A DNA stretch of 64,000 bases from Campylobacter corcagiensis (GCF_013201645.1 NZ_CP053842.1:62001-126000), one strand, 5' to 3'; shown: positions 27,696 through 37,332, numbered from the stretch's first letter. Numbers and translations are program-made. The notes: generated from the letters alone by a model not told the origin.

Positions 27696-28307
27696 TTAGT
27701 GTGAGTTAATTGCCGATATGATTAAATCAGCATTTCTGTTATAGTCACTTGCTATAGCTCTTTGTAGCAAAGGTCCAACTTGTGCGTAACTTGTAACGCC
27801 AGTGCCAAAAAATGTTAACTCGCCAAAATGCCTTTCAGGACTTGCTATATTTCTTCTAAATAGCTCTTTCCCCTCTTTGTAAATAGTTAAATTTAAGCCA
27901 TAACTTATAAATGGCTTTGCATCAACATCAAGCCCGTCTGGACTATAAAAACCGTATGAAAAGTGGGTTATTTCAGGAATTATTATAAGTTCGTTTGTTG
28001 CTAAGACATCGTTTTTATTTGTAACTTCTAAATTTCTTAAGTAGTTTTTAAAAAATCTTTTGCTCTCTTCACCTAAATACAACCCTAAATCAATATCAAG
28101 CTCATCTTCACCAAGCCTTGTGCTAGGTTTAAAGCTATTTTGCTTCATTGTTGATTTATCTATATAGATATAAGTTTTTTGCAGAGGTTTTGATGCTTTA
28201 AAAGCATTACTAGCTTGAGTAACTTCAAGATTTTTGTTATACTCAGCTGTTTTTGAACACCCTGTTAAAAGAGCAAGTGCACTAAGTAAAAGTAGAATTT
28301 TTTTCAT
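27696..28307 (-). CDS. Predicted lipoprotein, function unknown
   Basis: 203 aa from the ATG at 28307, chosen because AAAAGGAAAACT directly precedes it and it begins a lipoprotein signal (MKKILLLLSALALLTGCSK, Cys about residue 17); an upstream ATG would add 13 basic residues. The mature part has mixed beta character (IYIDKSTMKQNSF, LIIIPEITHFSYGFYSP, GLNLTIYKEGKELFRR). I do not recognise a specific family, though the layout resembles Campylobacter outer-membrane-associated lipoproteins. Single gene, divergent from the nuo operon. Confidence 0.75.
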   Translation of the reverse strand: MKKILLLLSALALLTGCSKTAEYNKNLEVTQASNAFKASKPLQKTYIYIDKSTMKQNSFKPSTRLGEDELDIDLGLYLGEESKRFFKNYLRNLEVTNKNDVLATNELIIIPEITHFSYGFYSPDGLDVDAKPFISYGLNLTIYKEGKELFRRNIASPERHFGELTFFGTGVTSYAQVGPLLQRAIASDYNRNADLIISAINSH

Positions 28308-28495
28308 AGTTTTCCTTTTAAATTTAAATAAGAGTAATTTTAGCACTAATTTAAAATTTAATCAAATCTTAAATCACTATTTAAAATGTTACATTATTAC
28401 AATAAAATTTTGATTTTGAAAGTAAATCAGCTGTTTTACCTTAATTAAAGCCAAATTCTACTAAAATAAATCTAAATAAATTTTCAGGGGCAATG

Positions 28496-28885
28496 ATGTC
28501 ACATATGTACTTTGAGCACCCATATTTTGGTGCTTTTTTTATGCTTATTTTTGCTTTTGGTATATTTTTATCTATTATAATTTTTACTAAATTCATAGGT
28601 GATAAATTTGCCAATAAAGATGGAGAAAAGCTAAAAAATGCTCTTTATGAGAGTGGTCCAGAAGGGCTTAAGCAGCCAAACCGTATAAATTCTCACTTTT
28701 ATTTGGTAGCGGTTTTGTTTGTGCTTTTTGATGTGGAGATTGTGCTTATGTTTCCGTGGGCTGTAAATTTTAGATTTTTAGGGATGTTTGGTTTTGTAGA
28801 AATGATACTTTTTATCCTACTTCTTGCTTTTGGTTTTATATATGCTTGGCATAAAGGAGCATTAGAGTGGCATTCCATAAAGTAG
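28496..28885 (+). CDS. nuoA: NADH-quinone oxidoreductase subunit A
   Basis: Membrane subunit of complex I, 129 aa, three TM helices. The conserved loop ([19 protein letters not shown]) and the TM2 stretch [22 protein letters not shown]-like region ([13 protein letters not shown]) are clear. ATG 28496 lies 5 bases after AGGGG; an ATG at 28493 is too close. It opens the fourteen-gene-plus nuo operon and overlaps nuoB by 19 bases. Confidence 0.95.
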   Translation: MSHMYFEHPYFGAFFMLIFAFGIFLSIIIFTKFIGDKFANKDGEKLKNALYESGPEGLKQPNRINSHFYLVAVLFVLFDVEIVLMFPWAVNFRFLGMFGFVEMILFILLLAFGFIYAWHKGALEWHSIK

Positions 28886-29376
28886 ACTACACAAAAGAAA
28901 ATGGTCTTCCAGTTGTTTTAACAACTGTTGATAAACTAGTTCAGTGGGGCAGAAGCAACTCTCTTTGGGCGGTTAGTTATGGCTTAGCATGCTGTGCTAT
29001 TGAGATGATGGCAGCAGGTGGCGGGCGTTATGATTTTGATAGATTTGGGACTATATTTAGAGCTAGTGTTAAACATAGTGAAGTTATGATAATAGCTGGA
29101 ACTTTAACTAAAAAGCATGCTGAATTTACAAGAAGACTTTATGATGCGATGCCTGAGCCAAAGTGGGTTATAAGCATGGGAAGTTGTGCAAACACAGGCG
29201 GTATGTTTAATACCTACTCAACTGTTCAAGGTGTAGATAGAATAATACCAGTTGATATCTATTTGCCAGGCTGTGCACCACGCCCTGAGACTCTACAGTA
29301 TGCTTTGATGATACTTCAAAAGAAAATTCGCCGCCAAAAGCCAAATAGATCTCAAAAACCAAAAAGGCTAGTGTGA
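28867..29376 (+). CDS. nuoB: NADH-quinone oxidoreductase subunit B
   Basis: Carries cluster N2, the last Fe-S cluster before quinone. 169 aa. Cluster ligands are in [23 protein letters not shown] and [12 protein letters not shown]. The basic tail ([16 protein letters not shown]) is short. The stop overlaps the nuoC ATG by one base. Confidence 0.97.
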   Translation: MAFHKVDYTKENGLPVVLTTVDKLVQWGRSNSLWAVSYGLACCAIEMMAAGGGRYDFDRFGTIFRASVKHSEVMIIAGTLTKKHAEFTRRLYDAMPEPKWVISMGSCANTGGMFNTYSTVQGVDRIIPVDIYLPGCAPRPETLQYALMILQKKIRRQKPNRSQKPKRLV

Positions 29377-30167
29377 TGAGAGATAAATTTATAAAAGATA
29401 GAAGTTTAAAAAACTACTACGATGATAGATTTTTTGTAGTTAAAGATAGCAAAAAGCTTGAGGTAGAAGGAAGTGAGTTTGAAGCTGAAATTTTAGCTTT
29501 AAAAGACGCTCAAATTTTAAACTCATATATTGAGTTTAATACTTTGGTTGTTTTTATAAATAAAGAGCAAAATTTAAAAGCCTTAAAAGCGTTAAAAGAG
29601 TTTGGCTATGAGTGTTTAAGCGAATTAAGTGGGGTGGACTTCGAAAGTGATAAAGGTGGAATAGAGGTCTTTTATCAGCTTTTAAGTATAGAGCATAAAA
29701 GAAGAGTTAGGGTTAAGTGTTTTGTAAAAGATGGCGATTTTTTAGAAAGTGTGTGTGAGCTTTACAAAAGCGCAAGATGGGCTGAAAGAGAGCTTTATGA
29801 TATGCTTGGAGTTTTGATAAAAAACCATCCAAATTTAAAGCGAATCTTAATGCCTGATGACTGGTATGGTCACCCTCTTAGAAAATCCTACCCACTTCAA
29901 GGTGATGAAAGAGCTAAGTGGTATGAGATAGATAAAATTTTTGGGCGTGAATATAGAGATGAATTCGGGGAAGAAAACCGCGATTCTAGTTTTGTGGATA
30001 GCAAAGATACATTTAATTTCTCAAGACTTTATCACGAGACATATTATGGCGAAGAAAGACCCGATAAGGCCTACCTTCAAGAGTATCAAGAAGAAGGCGG
30101 TGTAGCGTTAGTTAAACACCTAAAAAGGGATAAATTTAAAAATATTAAAAGACAGGAGCGAAAATGA
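29376..30167 (+). CDS. nuoC: NADH-quinone oxidoreductase subunit C
   Basis: Peripheral-arm 30-kDa subunit, 263 aa. Family signatures: WAERELYDMLGV, HPNLKRILMPDDWYGHPLRKSYPLQG (given in parts: RILMPDDW, GHPLRKSYPL). An N-terminal extension of about 40 residues and a C-terminal tail of about 70 are usual in Campylobacterota. ATG 29376 is preferred to GTG 29373. It overlaps nuoD by 4 bases. Confidence 0.95.
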   Translation: MRDKFIKDRSLKNYYDDRFFVVKDSKKLEVEGSEFEAEILALKDAQILNSYIEFNTLVVFINKEQNLKALKALKEFGYECLSELSGVDFESDKGGIEVFYQLLSIEHKRRVRVKCFVKDGDFLESVCELYKSARWAERELYDMLGVLIKNHPNLKRILMPDDWYGHPLRKSYPLQGDERAKWYEIDKIFGREYRDEFGEENRDSSFVDSKDTFNFSRLYHETYYGEERPDKAYLQEYQEEGGVALVKHLKRDKFKNIKRQERK

Positions 30168-31387
30168 CTCCTACAAAATTAAGACCTTTTTTTGAAAATA
30201 TTGAGTTTGAAAAAGATGGCTCTCATATGGTGCTAAATTTCGGTCCTCAGCACCCAGCAGCTCATGGCCAGCTTAGACTTATTTTAGAACTAGATGGCGA
30301 AAAGGTTATAAAAGCTGACCCACATGTTGGATATATGCATCGTGGCATGGAGAAAATGGCTGAAAATATGATCTATAGTGAGTTTATTCCTGTAACTGAT
30401 AGGATTGATTATCTTGCTTCAACTGGGTGTAATTACGGCTTTGCTTTAGCTGTTGAAAAGCTTTGTGGTATTAAAATTCCAAGAAGAGCTGAGGTTATAA
30501 GAGTTATACTTTTAGAGCTTAACCGCATAGCTGCACATCTGCTTTATATCGCGACTCAAGCCCTTGATATCGGAGCTATGACGGTATTTTTATATGCTTT
30601 TAGAGAGCGTGAGTATGTTTTAGATGCAATTGAGCATTATTGTGGTGCAAGATTAACTCACAATGCCATAAAAATAGGTGGTGTTTTTACAGATCTTCCT
30701 GATAATTATTGTAACGAGCTTTTAGAGCTTTGTGATAAGGTGCTTAACGGCGTAAAAGATTATGAGATTATGCTTGATAAAAACAGAATTTGGCTTCTTA
30801 GAACTCAAGGCGTTGGTGTTATAACTAAAGATATGGCACTAAATTGGGGCTGTTCTGGAGTCACGCTAAGAGCTAGTGGAGTTCAGTGGGATATAAGAAA
30901 AGAAGAGCCTTACTCTATTTATGATGAGCTTGAATTTGATGTGCCTTATGCTACAAGTGGCGATGTTTATGCAAGATTTAAGTGCTATATTGAAGAGATT
31001 AGACAAAGCGTTAGAATTTTAAGACAGTGTGTAAAGCTATATCATGAAAGTGATACAGCGATTTTAGCTGATAATCCTGAGTATGTAAATCCAAGCAAAG
31101 AGCAAATCATGACACAAAACTACTCTTTAATGCAGCACTTTGTTTTAGTAACACAAGGACTAAAAGCACCAAAAGGCGAAATTTATCAAGCTACTGAGAC
31201 AAACAAGGGCGAATTTGGCGTATATATCTATTCAACTGGCGATAGCAAACCTTACAGAGTAAAGCTAAGAGCACCTAGTTTTTGGCACTGTGCTATATAT
31301 GAAGAGCTTTTAGTTGGTGGATATATTGCTGATGTTTCAGCCATTATTTGTTCGACAAATCTTATCTTTGGCGAGGTGGATAGATAA
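30164..31387 (+). CDS. nuoD: NADH-quinone oxidoreductase subunit D
   Basis: 49-kDa subunit forming the quinone pocket with NuoB. 407 aa, with NFGPQHPAAHGQLRLIL, the quinone-site region VGYMHRGMEK, and the C-terminal motif CSTNLIFGEVDR. It is not fused to NuoC. Its stop TAA overlaps the next ATG by one base. Confidence 0.97.
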   Translation: MTPTKLRPFFENIEFEKDGSHMVLNFGPQHPAAHGQLRLILELDGEKVIKADPHVGYMHRGMEKMAENMIYSEFIPVTDRIDYLASTGCNYGFALAVEKLCGIKIPRRAEVIRVILLELNRIAAHLLYIATQALDIGAMTVFLYAFREREYVLDAIEHYCGARLTHNAIKIGGVFTDLPDNYCNELLELCDKVLNGVKDYEIMLDKNRIWLLRTQGVGVITKDMALNWGCSGVTLRASGVQWDIRKEEPYSIYDELEFDVPYATSGDVYARFKCYIEEIRQSVRILRQCVKLYHESDTAILADNPEYVNPSKEQIMTQNYSLMQHFVLVTQGLKAPKGEIYQATETNKGEFGVYIYSTGDSKPYRVKLRAPSFWHCAIYEELLVGGYIADVSAIICSTNLIFGEVDR

Positions 31388-31617
31388 TGAAAAGATACGA
31401 TTTAAGGCATTTGGGCGAAAATTTTAGCATAAGAATGGGTGAAATTTTAAAAAACAGTAGTTATGGCGAAGTTAGCCAGTTTGTCTTTGAAGTTGGAGAT
31501 TTTAGCTCTGTTCAAAGAAGTGCTGAGTTGGTAAATGCCCTAAATTCAACGCTTTTAAATTCAATAAGATTTAACAGAAGTGACTGGATAGTTACAGTAA
31601 AGAAAGGAAAAGTATGA
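31387..31617 (+). CDS. Small NuoE-position subunit of Campylobacter-type complex I
   Basis: 76 aa, no cysteines, no resemblance to the [2Fe-2S] NuoE of other bacteria. It starts KRYDLRHLGENFSIRM and ends with a short beta-type stretch (SDWIVTVKKGKV). It sits where nuoE normally lies, as Cj1575c does in C. jejuni as I recall. It probably helps couple a non-NADH donor such as flavodoxin; that is inference from the family. Overlaps neighbours by 1 and 4 bases. Confidence 0.8.
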   Translation: MKRYDLRHLGENFSIRMGEILKNSSYGEVSQFVFEVGDFSSVQRSAELVNALNSTLLNSIRFNRSDWIVTVKKGKV

Positions 31618-32279
31618 AAGTTTTAAATTTAATACCAATGCTTAGTTTTCAAAGCCCTAAGCTTTTTGCTAAATTTAAAGATGAGGAAATTTTAACTATT
31701 AGCCCTATAAAAGATCCAAATTTAAAGGACTTTATCAAGTGTGAGATAGGAAGTTTAAGCTATGTTTTAGCGATGATAGTAGCCGAGCTAGAGCCTAGAA
31801 TTTATGAGTTTGATATTGGAGAATTAAGCGGCGAAAGTAGCGTTGGAGAAGAGGAAATTCCAGAAATTTTAGAATTTATAGAAAGCTTAGATTATATCTT
31901 AGTAGATGATAATGCTCTAAATTTTCACTTTGATAAATCAAGCGTTTTGGCTTTTTTAAATTTAATAGCTTTAAAAAGTGGAGCTAAAATTTTAGGACTA
32001 AATGGCGAGATAAATTTAGAAAATGCCAAATTTAGCGAGCTAAAAGAGCTTCCAAATTTTGATGGTGCTGTGGTTTTAAAGCATGATTTAGATGATAAAT
32101 TTGTAGGCGGACCATATTTCATGGCTAGTTCTAAACTAAAAGATGGCGATATGGTAGAAATTTCAGGCGTTAGGCGAGTTTTTAAGTTAGATAGAGATAT
32201 AAAAGGAACAGTAGCACTTCTTGGTTTGCCAAAGATAGATAGCTATATCTATGAAATAGCTAAATTTAGCAAGGTTTGA
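31614..32279 (+). CDS. NuoF-position subunit of Campylobacter-type complex I
   Basis: 221 aa in the place of nuoF but without its FMN/NADH-binding glycine motifs or the [4Fe-4S] cysteines; only one Cys (near residue 44) is present. It ends with a possible domain PYFMASSKLKDGDMVEISGV resembling the NuoG C-terminal region. In Helicobacter and Campylobacter the corresponding proteins (HP1265/Cj1574c type) are taken as complex I subunits that accept electrons from flavodoxin. The gene lies one base before nuoG. Confidence 0.8.
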   Translation: MKVLNLIPMLSFQSPKLFAKFKDEEILTISPIKDPNLKDFIKCEIGSLSYVLAMIVAELEPRIYEFDIGELSGESSVGEEEIPEILEFIESLDYILVDDNALNFHFDKSSVLAFLNLIALKSGAKILGLNGEINLENAKFSELKELPNFDGAVVLKHDLDDKFVGGPYFMASSKLKDGDMVEISGVRRVFKLDRDIKGTVALLGLPKIDSYIYEIAKFSKV

Positions 32280-32280
32280 G

Positions 32281-34608
32281 ATGATCTGGATAGATGGAAA
32301 AGCCATAAATTGCGATGAGAGCGAGAGCATCTTAAATGTCGCAAGAAAAAATGGAATCTACATTCCTGCTATTTGCTATCTAAGTGGATGTAGTCCAACT
32401 CTTGCTTGTAGGCTTTGTATGGTTGAAGCTGATGGCAAAGTAGTTTATAGCTGTAATGCTAAGGCAAAAGATGGTTTAAAAATAACTACAAATAGCCCTG
32501 AACTAAACGAAGCTAGAAAAGCTATCATGCAAACTTACTGTGTAAATCACCCTTTAGAGTGTGGTGTGTGTGACCAAAGCGGTGAGTGCGAACTACAAAA
32601 TATGGTATTTCATATGAAAGTTAGCGAAGTTCCATACGCCATAAAAGATAGCTATAAACCTGTGCAAAAATGGGGAATTGTTGAGTATGAGCCAGCTTTA
32701 TGTATCGTGTGTGAACGCTGCGTTACAGTTTGTAAGGATAAAATCGGCGAAAACAGGCTAAAAACCGTTCCTAGAAACGCAGACCAGCTACCAAAAGAGT
32801 ATAAAGATGAGTTGCCAAAAGATGCATATGCTGTGTGGAATAAATTTCAAAAAAGCCTTATAGGTTTAGCAAGCGGCAAAGATTATTTAGAATGTAGCCA
32901 GTGTGGCGAGTGTGCGGCGGTTTGTCCTGTGGGGGCTTTGACAGAAAGTCATTTTACTTACACTACAAATGCTTGGGAACTTACAAAAATTCCATCATCA
33001 AACCCTCACGCAAGTGATTGTGAACTTATTTATTATGAGATAAAACCAACCAGCATTGAAGATAGAACGCCTAAAATTTATCGAGTTAGTAATGATTTTT
33101 TCTTTGGTGAAATAGATAAAGCAGCAAGATTTGGCTATGATTTTAATAATGGCTTTGGCGTTAAAGATGAGATTAAATTTAAAAGTATTGTTGAAAATAT
33201 CAAAAATGGCACTATAAAAAATATAAAATTTAGTAGCTTTATTACAAACGAAGAGGCTAGAATTTTAGAACTTCTTAGCAAGAAATATGGCTTAAATTTG
33301 GTAAATGATGAGGCTAAAAAGTATCAAGAGTTTTTAAATATTTTTAGTGATTATTCAGGCATGACTTTATATAGTGGCGATGTGGATTCTATAAAAGAGG
33401 CTGATTTTATCGTTGTAGCTGGAAGTTTTTTAAGGTATGACGCGCCAAATTTAAGCTATAAAGTAAACAATGCTTTAAAGATAAATAAAGCAAGTGGATA
33501 CTATTTTCACCCTATAGAAGATAGCGTCGTGGAAGGGTATTCTAAAAATTTTAAAACCATAACTCATAAGCCAAATTTAGATATTGAAATTTTGCTTTTT
33601 ATCTTACAGAAATTTGGTACAAATTTACCTGTTTGGATTGCTGATAAGCTAGTTTATGATGAAAAAGAGATAAAAGACCTAAAAGAAGAAACAACTAAAA
33701 TGGTAGAATTTTCTAAATTTGCTGAGGTTTTAGGAGTTAATGAAGAGGAATTTGATAAGCTATCAAAGGATAAAAAAACCCCAGTTTTAATCATCGGCGA
33801 AGACTATATAAAAAGTAAAAATGCTCCTACTTTAGCAAAGCTTTTAGGATATATACAAAGATTTACTTCGTTTAAAATTATCATCATTCCACCGCGTACA
33901 AATTCCTTAGGTGTGGCTAAAATCTGCACTATTAGTAAACCAGATACAAACAAGAAAACCCTAGGATATAATGAAAAAGCAGACTTTGAATTTGGTGTGT
34001 ATGAGGGCTTAAATGCTCCGTCGTTAAACCAGCAAGAAGGTACTTTTTTAAATTTAGACAGAAGAGTTGTACCTATAAATCCAGCACTTCCATACTACGG
34101 ATATGAACTAAACGATATAGCAAAAGCTTTAGGTTTGGATGCAAAACACACTATAGATTATAGTGAGAATTTAGGCGACGAGTTTAAAAGCGTTAAATTT
34201 GATGATTTAGAAAATTTCTATGATAATGGCGGAAAAAATCACAGAGGCTATAAACTAGAACCAAAAAAAATTGTAGGCGTGATAGATAGCGAGTTTGATA
34301 TAGAAAATAAAGCTTTAAATTTAGATAGTTTTATCTACCTTGCAAATCCTATTTCTCAGTTTAGCAAATTTACAGCTAGATCAAGCATTGGCGAAGTTGC
34401 TTATTTGTATGCTGGGGCTAAATTTTTAAAAGATCATGGTTTGGAAGATAAAGATATCGTAGAAATTAACGGTATAAGTCTAGGTGTGAAGCTTGATAGT
34501 GAGATTGAAGGTGCGTATCTGCCTTACTTTGATGATAAGATAGAAGTTGAGAAATTTTTTAAAACTCGCTATGAAAATTTAGAGATAAAAAGGTTAAAAG
34601 ATGAGTAG
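32281..34608 (+). CDS. nuoG: NADH-quinone oxidoreductase subunit G
   Basis: Iron-sulfur subunit, 775 aa. N-terminal [2Fe-2S] domain with CYLSGCSPTLACRLCMV; then the His/Cys cluster site HPLECGVCDQSGECELQ; then two ferredoxin-type sites CIVCERCVTVCKD and CSQCGECAAVCPVGA. The large C-terminal domain is a degenerate molybdopterin-oxidoreductase fold with no cofactor motif, and it is divergent from other bacteria. It overlaps nuoH by 8 bases. Confidence 0.95.
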   Translation: MIWIDGKAINCDESESILNVARKNGIYIPAICYLSGCSPTLACRLCMVEADGKVVYSCNAKAKDGLKITTNSPELNEARKAIMQTYCVNHPLECGVCDQSGECELQNMVFHMKVSEVPYAIKDSYKPVQKWGIVEYEPALCIVCERCVTVCKDKIGENRLKTVPRNADQLPKEYKDELPKDAYAVWNKFQKSLIGLASGKDYLECSQCGECAAVCPVGALTESHFTYTTNAWELTKIPSSNPHASDCELIYYEIKPTSIEDRTPKIYRVSNDFFFGEIDKAARFGYDFNNGFGVKDEIKFKSIVENIKNGTIKNIKFSSFITNEEARILELLSKKYGLNLVNDEAKKYQEFLNIFSDYSGMTLYSGDVDSIKEADFIVVAGSFLRYDAPNLSYKVNNALKINKASGYYFHPIEDSVVEGYSKNFKTITHKPNLDIEILLFILQKFGTNLPVWIADKLVYDEKEIKDLKEETTKMVEFSKFAEVLGVNEEEFDKLSKDKKTPVLIIGEDYIKSKNAPTLAKLLGYIQRFTSFKIIIIPPRTNSLGVAKICTISKPDTNKKTLGYNEKADFEFGVYEGLNAPSLNQQEGTFLNLDRRVVPINPALPYYGYELNDIAKALGLDAKHTIDYSENLGDEFKSVKFDDLENFYDNGGKNHRGYKLEPKKIVGVIDSEFDIENKALNLDSFIYLANPISQFSKFTARSSIGEVAYLYAGAKFLKDHGLEDKDIVEINGISLGVKLDSEIEGAYLPYFDDKIEVEKFFKTRYENLEIKRLKDE

Positions 34609-35596
34609 TACTGGGTTTTTAATCTTTGAAACTATTATTAAAGCCATAGTTATCCTAGCTGTTATTGCTAGTCTTGCAGGGCTTGGAACTTATGCTGAAA
34701 GAAAAGTTTTAGCGTGGATGCAACGCCGAGTTGGACCGCAAATGGTTGGTCCGCTTGGTTTAGCACAAATCGTTGCTGATATGATAAAACTAGCCACAAA
34801 AGAAGATCTCATCCCTGCAAACGCTAACAAACTAGCATTTATGTTAGCTCCACTTATCTCGGTTACAGCAGCTTTTGTAGCTCTTGCTCCAGTGCCATTT
34901 TTACCTGAATTTAGCATGTTTGGACATACTATCCATCCTATTTTAAGTGATATTGGAGTTGGTGTGTTGTTTGTGTTAGCTGTTAGTTCAACTTGTATAT
35001 ATGGACTAATAATTGGCGGCCTTGCTAGCTATAATAAATACTCACTAATTGCATCAATGAGAGCAGTTTTGCAACTTATAAGTTTTGAAGTTATAAACGG
35101 ACTTAGTCTTATACCTATTGTTATGATTGTTGGGTCTTTATCTATTATTGACATAGTAAATGCGCAAAGTGGCGGTATTGGCGCTTGGTTTATATGGAAG
35201 CAGCCAATTTGCTTTATTATATTTTTAATAGCAAGTTTTGTAGAGTGTAATAGAACGCCATTTTGTTTAACAGAAAATGACCCTGAAATAATAGCTGGTA
35301 TTACAACGGCTTATTCTGGCATGAGATTTGGTATGTTTTTTATAGCAGAGTATGCTAATATGATAACTTACTCAATTCTTATGTCACTACTGTTTTTGGG
35401 TGGTTTTAACTCAGCTTGGTTCGTACCTGGTGGGGTTATGATGATACTAAAGTCAAGCTTTTTCTTCTTTTTATTTTTGTGGACAAGGGCTACTTTTCCA
35501 CACTTAAGACCTGATCAGTTAATGAGCCTTTGTTGGAAAGTACTACTTCCTCTTAGCTTGGCTATGATTTTTATAACTGGTTTGGTACTGTTATAA
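34601..35596 (+). CDS. nuoH: NADH-quinone oxidoreductase subunit H
   Basis: Membrane subunit at the quinone-channel junction, 331 aa with about eight TM helices. Family signatures: GLGTYAERKVLAWMQRRVGP (parts: AERKVLAWMQ, RRVGPQMVGPLG), ADMIKLATKEDLIP, and EYANMITYSILM, FLWTRATFPHLRPDQLM. It is followed after 9 bases by the zinc-ribbon gene. Confidence 0.97.
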   Translation: MSSTGFLIFETIIKAIVILAVIASLAGLGTYAERKVLAWMQRRVGPQMVGPLGLAQIVADMIKLATKEDLIPANANKLAFMLAPLISVTAAFVALAPVPFLPEFSMFGHTIHPILSDIGVGVLFVLAVSSTCIYGLIIGGLASYNKYSLIASMRAVLQLISFEVINGLSLIPIVMIVGSLSIIDIVNAQSGGIGAWFIWKQPICFIIFLIASFVECNRTPFCLTENDPEIIAGITTAYSGMRFGMFFIAEYANMITYSILMSLLFLGGFNSAWFVPGGVMMILKSSFFFFLFLWTRATFPHLRPDQLMSLCWKVLLPLSLAMIFITGLVLL

Positions 35597-35605
35597 GGAG
35601 TAGTG

Positions 35606-35944
35606 ATGGAATTTAGATGTCAAAATTGTGGAAGCGGGATTAGTAAGATAAAAAAGCCATTAATTTGTCCAAATTGTAAAACTAAATATATAAGAAAAAA
35701 GAGTGCTTGGGCGTTATTGGTTTCTAGAATAATGGAGTTTTTAATAGTTGTTTTAGCTATTTATAGCTCAGTAAAAGTAGGATATTTTTTCATGACAAAC
35801 TACGCACTTGGCGATATAGCTTATGTTGTAGTAAGTATTGTTTTATTTGTTATGTTTATGGTGGTTTTTTTGTTTTTATACTCTATTTTTGAAGCTAATT
35901 TGTTAGTTAAATTTGTTAAGGAAAGTGATGATGGCATACATTGA
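35606..35944 (+). CDS. Zinc-ribbon membrane protein inserted in the nuo operon
   Basis: 112 aa. An N-terminal four-cysteine zinc ribbon (CQNCGS near residues 5-8, LICPNCK near 21-24), then two TM segments (about residues 36-60 and 70-98), ending with a charged tail. ATG 35606 is 5 bases after AAGGAG (35595-35600), and the 3' end overlaps the nuoI start by 14 bases, so it is translated with the operon. It is not a standard complex I subunit and I do not recognise it. Possible roles are assembly of the membrane arm or nuoI insertion; both are inference. It may be lineage-specific. Confidence 0.8.
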   Translation: MEFRCQNCGSGISKIKKPLICPNCKTKYIRKKSAWALLVSRIMEFLIVVLAIYSSVKVGYFFMTNYALGDIAYVVVSIVLFVMFMVVFLFLYSIFEANLLVKFVKESDDGIH

Positions 35945-36512
35945 AGTAGATAAACGAGATGAGATTAGAACAAATTCTGATAGATTTAAAAGATTTCTTA
36001 AAAGAACTTTTAGTTTAGAGCTATTTATTGGGCTTGGTCATACTTTTTATCAAATGATTAAAAAAAACAACACCCACACATTTTTATATCCACTTGAAAA
36101 GATGGAAGTAGATAGAAGATATAGAGGTGTTCACAATCTTATGCGTATGCTAGAAAGTGGTAGTGATAGATGTATTGGGTGTGGGTTGTGTGCTAAAATT
36201 TGCGTTAGTAATTGTATAGATATGGATACATATTTAGATGAGAGTGAGCGAAAGGTAGTTGGTAACTACTCCATAAATTTAGGGCGATGTGTTTATTGTG
36301 GTTTATGTGCTGATGTCTGTCCAGAAATAGCAATAGTTCATGGCGGGGAGTATGAGTTAGCAAGCGAACAAAGAGCTTATTACGCGTTTAGGGATGATTT
36401 GTTAACTAAAAGCGTAAGAGAACAGAGTGAATTTGAGGGTTATGGTTCACTACCAAAAGATGCTGATGAGAGAGTAAAACTTACTCCAACGGCTTATATA
36501 GAGGTTGAGTGA
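35931..36512 (+). CDS. nuoI: NADH-quinone oxidoreductase subunit I
   Basis: 8Fe ferredoxin subunit, 193 aa. Two [4Fe-4S] sites: CIGCGLCAKICVSNC (usual CP is CV here, as I recall in other Campylobacter) and CVYCGLCADVCPEIA. The start is chosen at 35931 (MAYIEVDKRDE) after AAGGAAAG; ATG 35928 and 35913-frame starts are less likely. It overlaps the zinc-ribbon gene and shares a base with the nuoJ start. Confidence 0.95.
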   Translation: MAYIEVDKRDEIRTNSDRFKRFLKRTFSLELFIGLGHTFYQMIKKNNTHTFLYPLEKMEVDRRYRGVHNLMRMLESGSDRCIGCGLCAKICVSNCIDMDTYLDESERKVVGNYSINLGRCVYCGLCADVCPEIAIVHGGEYELASEQRAYYAFRDDLLTKSVREQSEFEGYGSLPKDADERVKLTPTAYIEVE

Positions 36513-37030
36513 TGATAGAACTAGTAGCGTTTTTATTTTTTTCCATCTTGTCAGTTGGGCTTTTTAGTGTGAGTGTGTTTTCAACAAATATTTTATATGC
36601 TATGAGTAGTTTAGCTGGTGGGATGATATTTATTTCAGGACTATTTTTTCTTTTAGGGGCTGAGTTTTTAGGAGTTGTACAAATTTTAGTTTATGTCGGT
36701 GCTGTGGTTGTTCTTTATTCTTTTTCTATGATGTTTTTTGATGCAAATAAGCTTGTAAAAGAGAACAAAAAAGGCTCTAAAACAATATATACTTTAGCTG
36801 TTTTTTCAGCTTTACTTCTTTTTGTGATGGTACTAGCTCCAGTTACAACTGAGCTTAGTGCTGAACTTCCTATTATAGAAGGGGCTGGAAATAGTGATTA
36901 TCTTGGCAAAGTTGTCTTTACTAAGTATTTGATAGTGTTTGAAATTTCTGCTCTTATGCTTTTAGTAGCGATGATAGCTGGCATTGTTTTGGTTCATAAA
37001 GATATGGATAAAAAAGGAGATGCGATATGA
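36512..37030 (+). CDS. nuoJ: NADH-quinone oxidoreductase subunit J
   Basis: Proton-translocation arm subunit, 172 aa, five TM helices. Includes FFLLGAEFLGVVQILVYVGAVVVLY (family pi-bulge TM3, parts EFLGVVQILVYVGA). The ATG at 36512 overlaps the nuoI stop (TGATG); nuoK overlaps by 4 bases. Confidence 0.95.
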   Translation: MIELVAFLFFSILSVGLFSVSVFSTNILYAMSSLAGGMIFISGLFFLLGAEFLGVVQILVYVGAVVVLYSFSMMFFDANKLVKENKKGSKTIYTLAVFSALLLFVMVLAPVTTELSAELPIIEGAGNSDYLGKVVFTKYLIVFEISALMLLVAMIAGIVLVHKDMDKKGDAI

Positions 37031-37332
37031 GTGTGGGTGTAAATCACTATCTATTTGTCGCTATAGTTATGTTTGTTTTAGGTCTTGTTGGTGTGATGAA
37101 AAGAAAAAATCTCTTAATGCTATTTTTTTCAAGCGAGATTATGCTAAATGCTGCAAATTTAGCTCTAGTTGCCATATCAGTTCATCATAAAGACCTTAAT
37201 GCTCAAGCATTTGCACTTTTTGTTATTGTTATAGCTGCAAGCGAGTTAGCGGTAGGACTTGCTTTACTTATAAGGTTTTATAAAAAAACAGGCTCTATTG
37301 AGATAGAAAATTTAAGCAAGGATGCTCTATGA
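37027..37332 (+). CDS. nuoK: NADH-quinone oxidoreductase subunit K
   Basis: 101 aa with three TM helices. The two membrane glutamates of the family are in FFSSEIMLNAANLALV and IVIAASELAVGLALL. It overlaps nuoJ and nuoL by 4 bases each. Confidence 0.96.
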   Translation: MSVGVNHYLFVAIVMFVLGLVGVMKRKNLLMLFFSSEIMLNAANLALVAISVHHKDLNAQAFALFVIVIAASELAVGLALLIRFYKKTGSIEIENLSKDAL

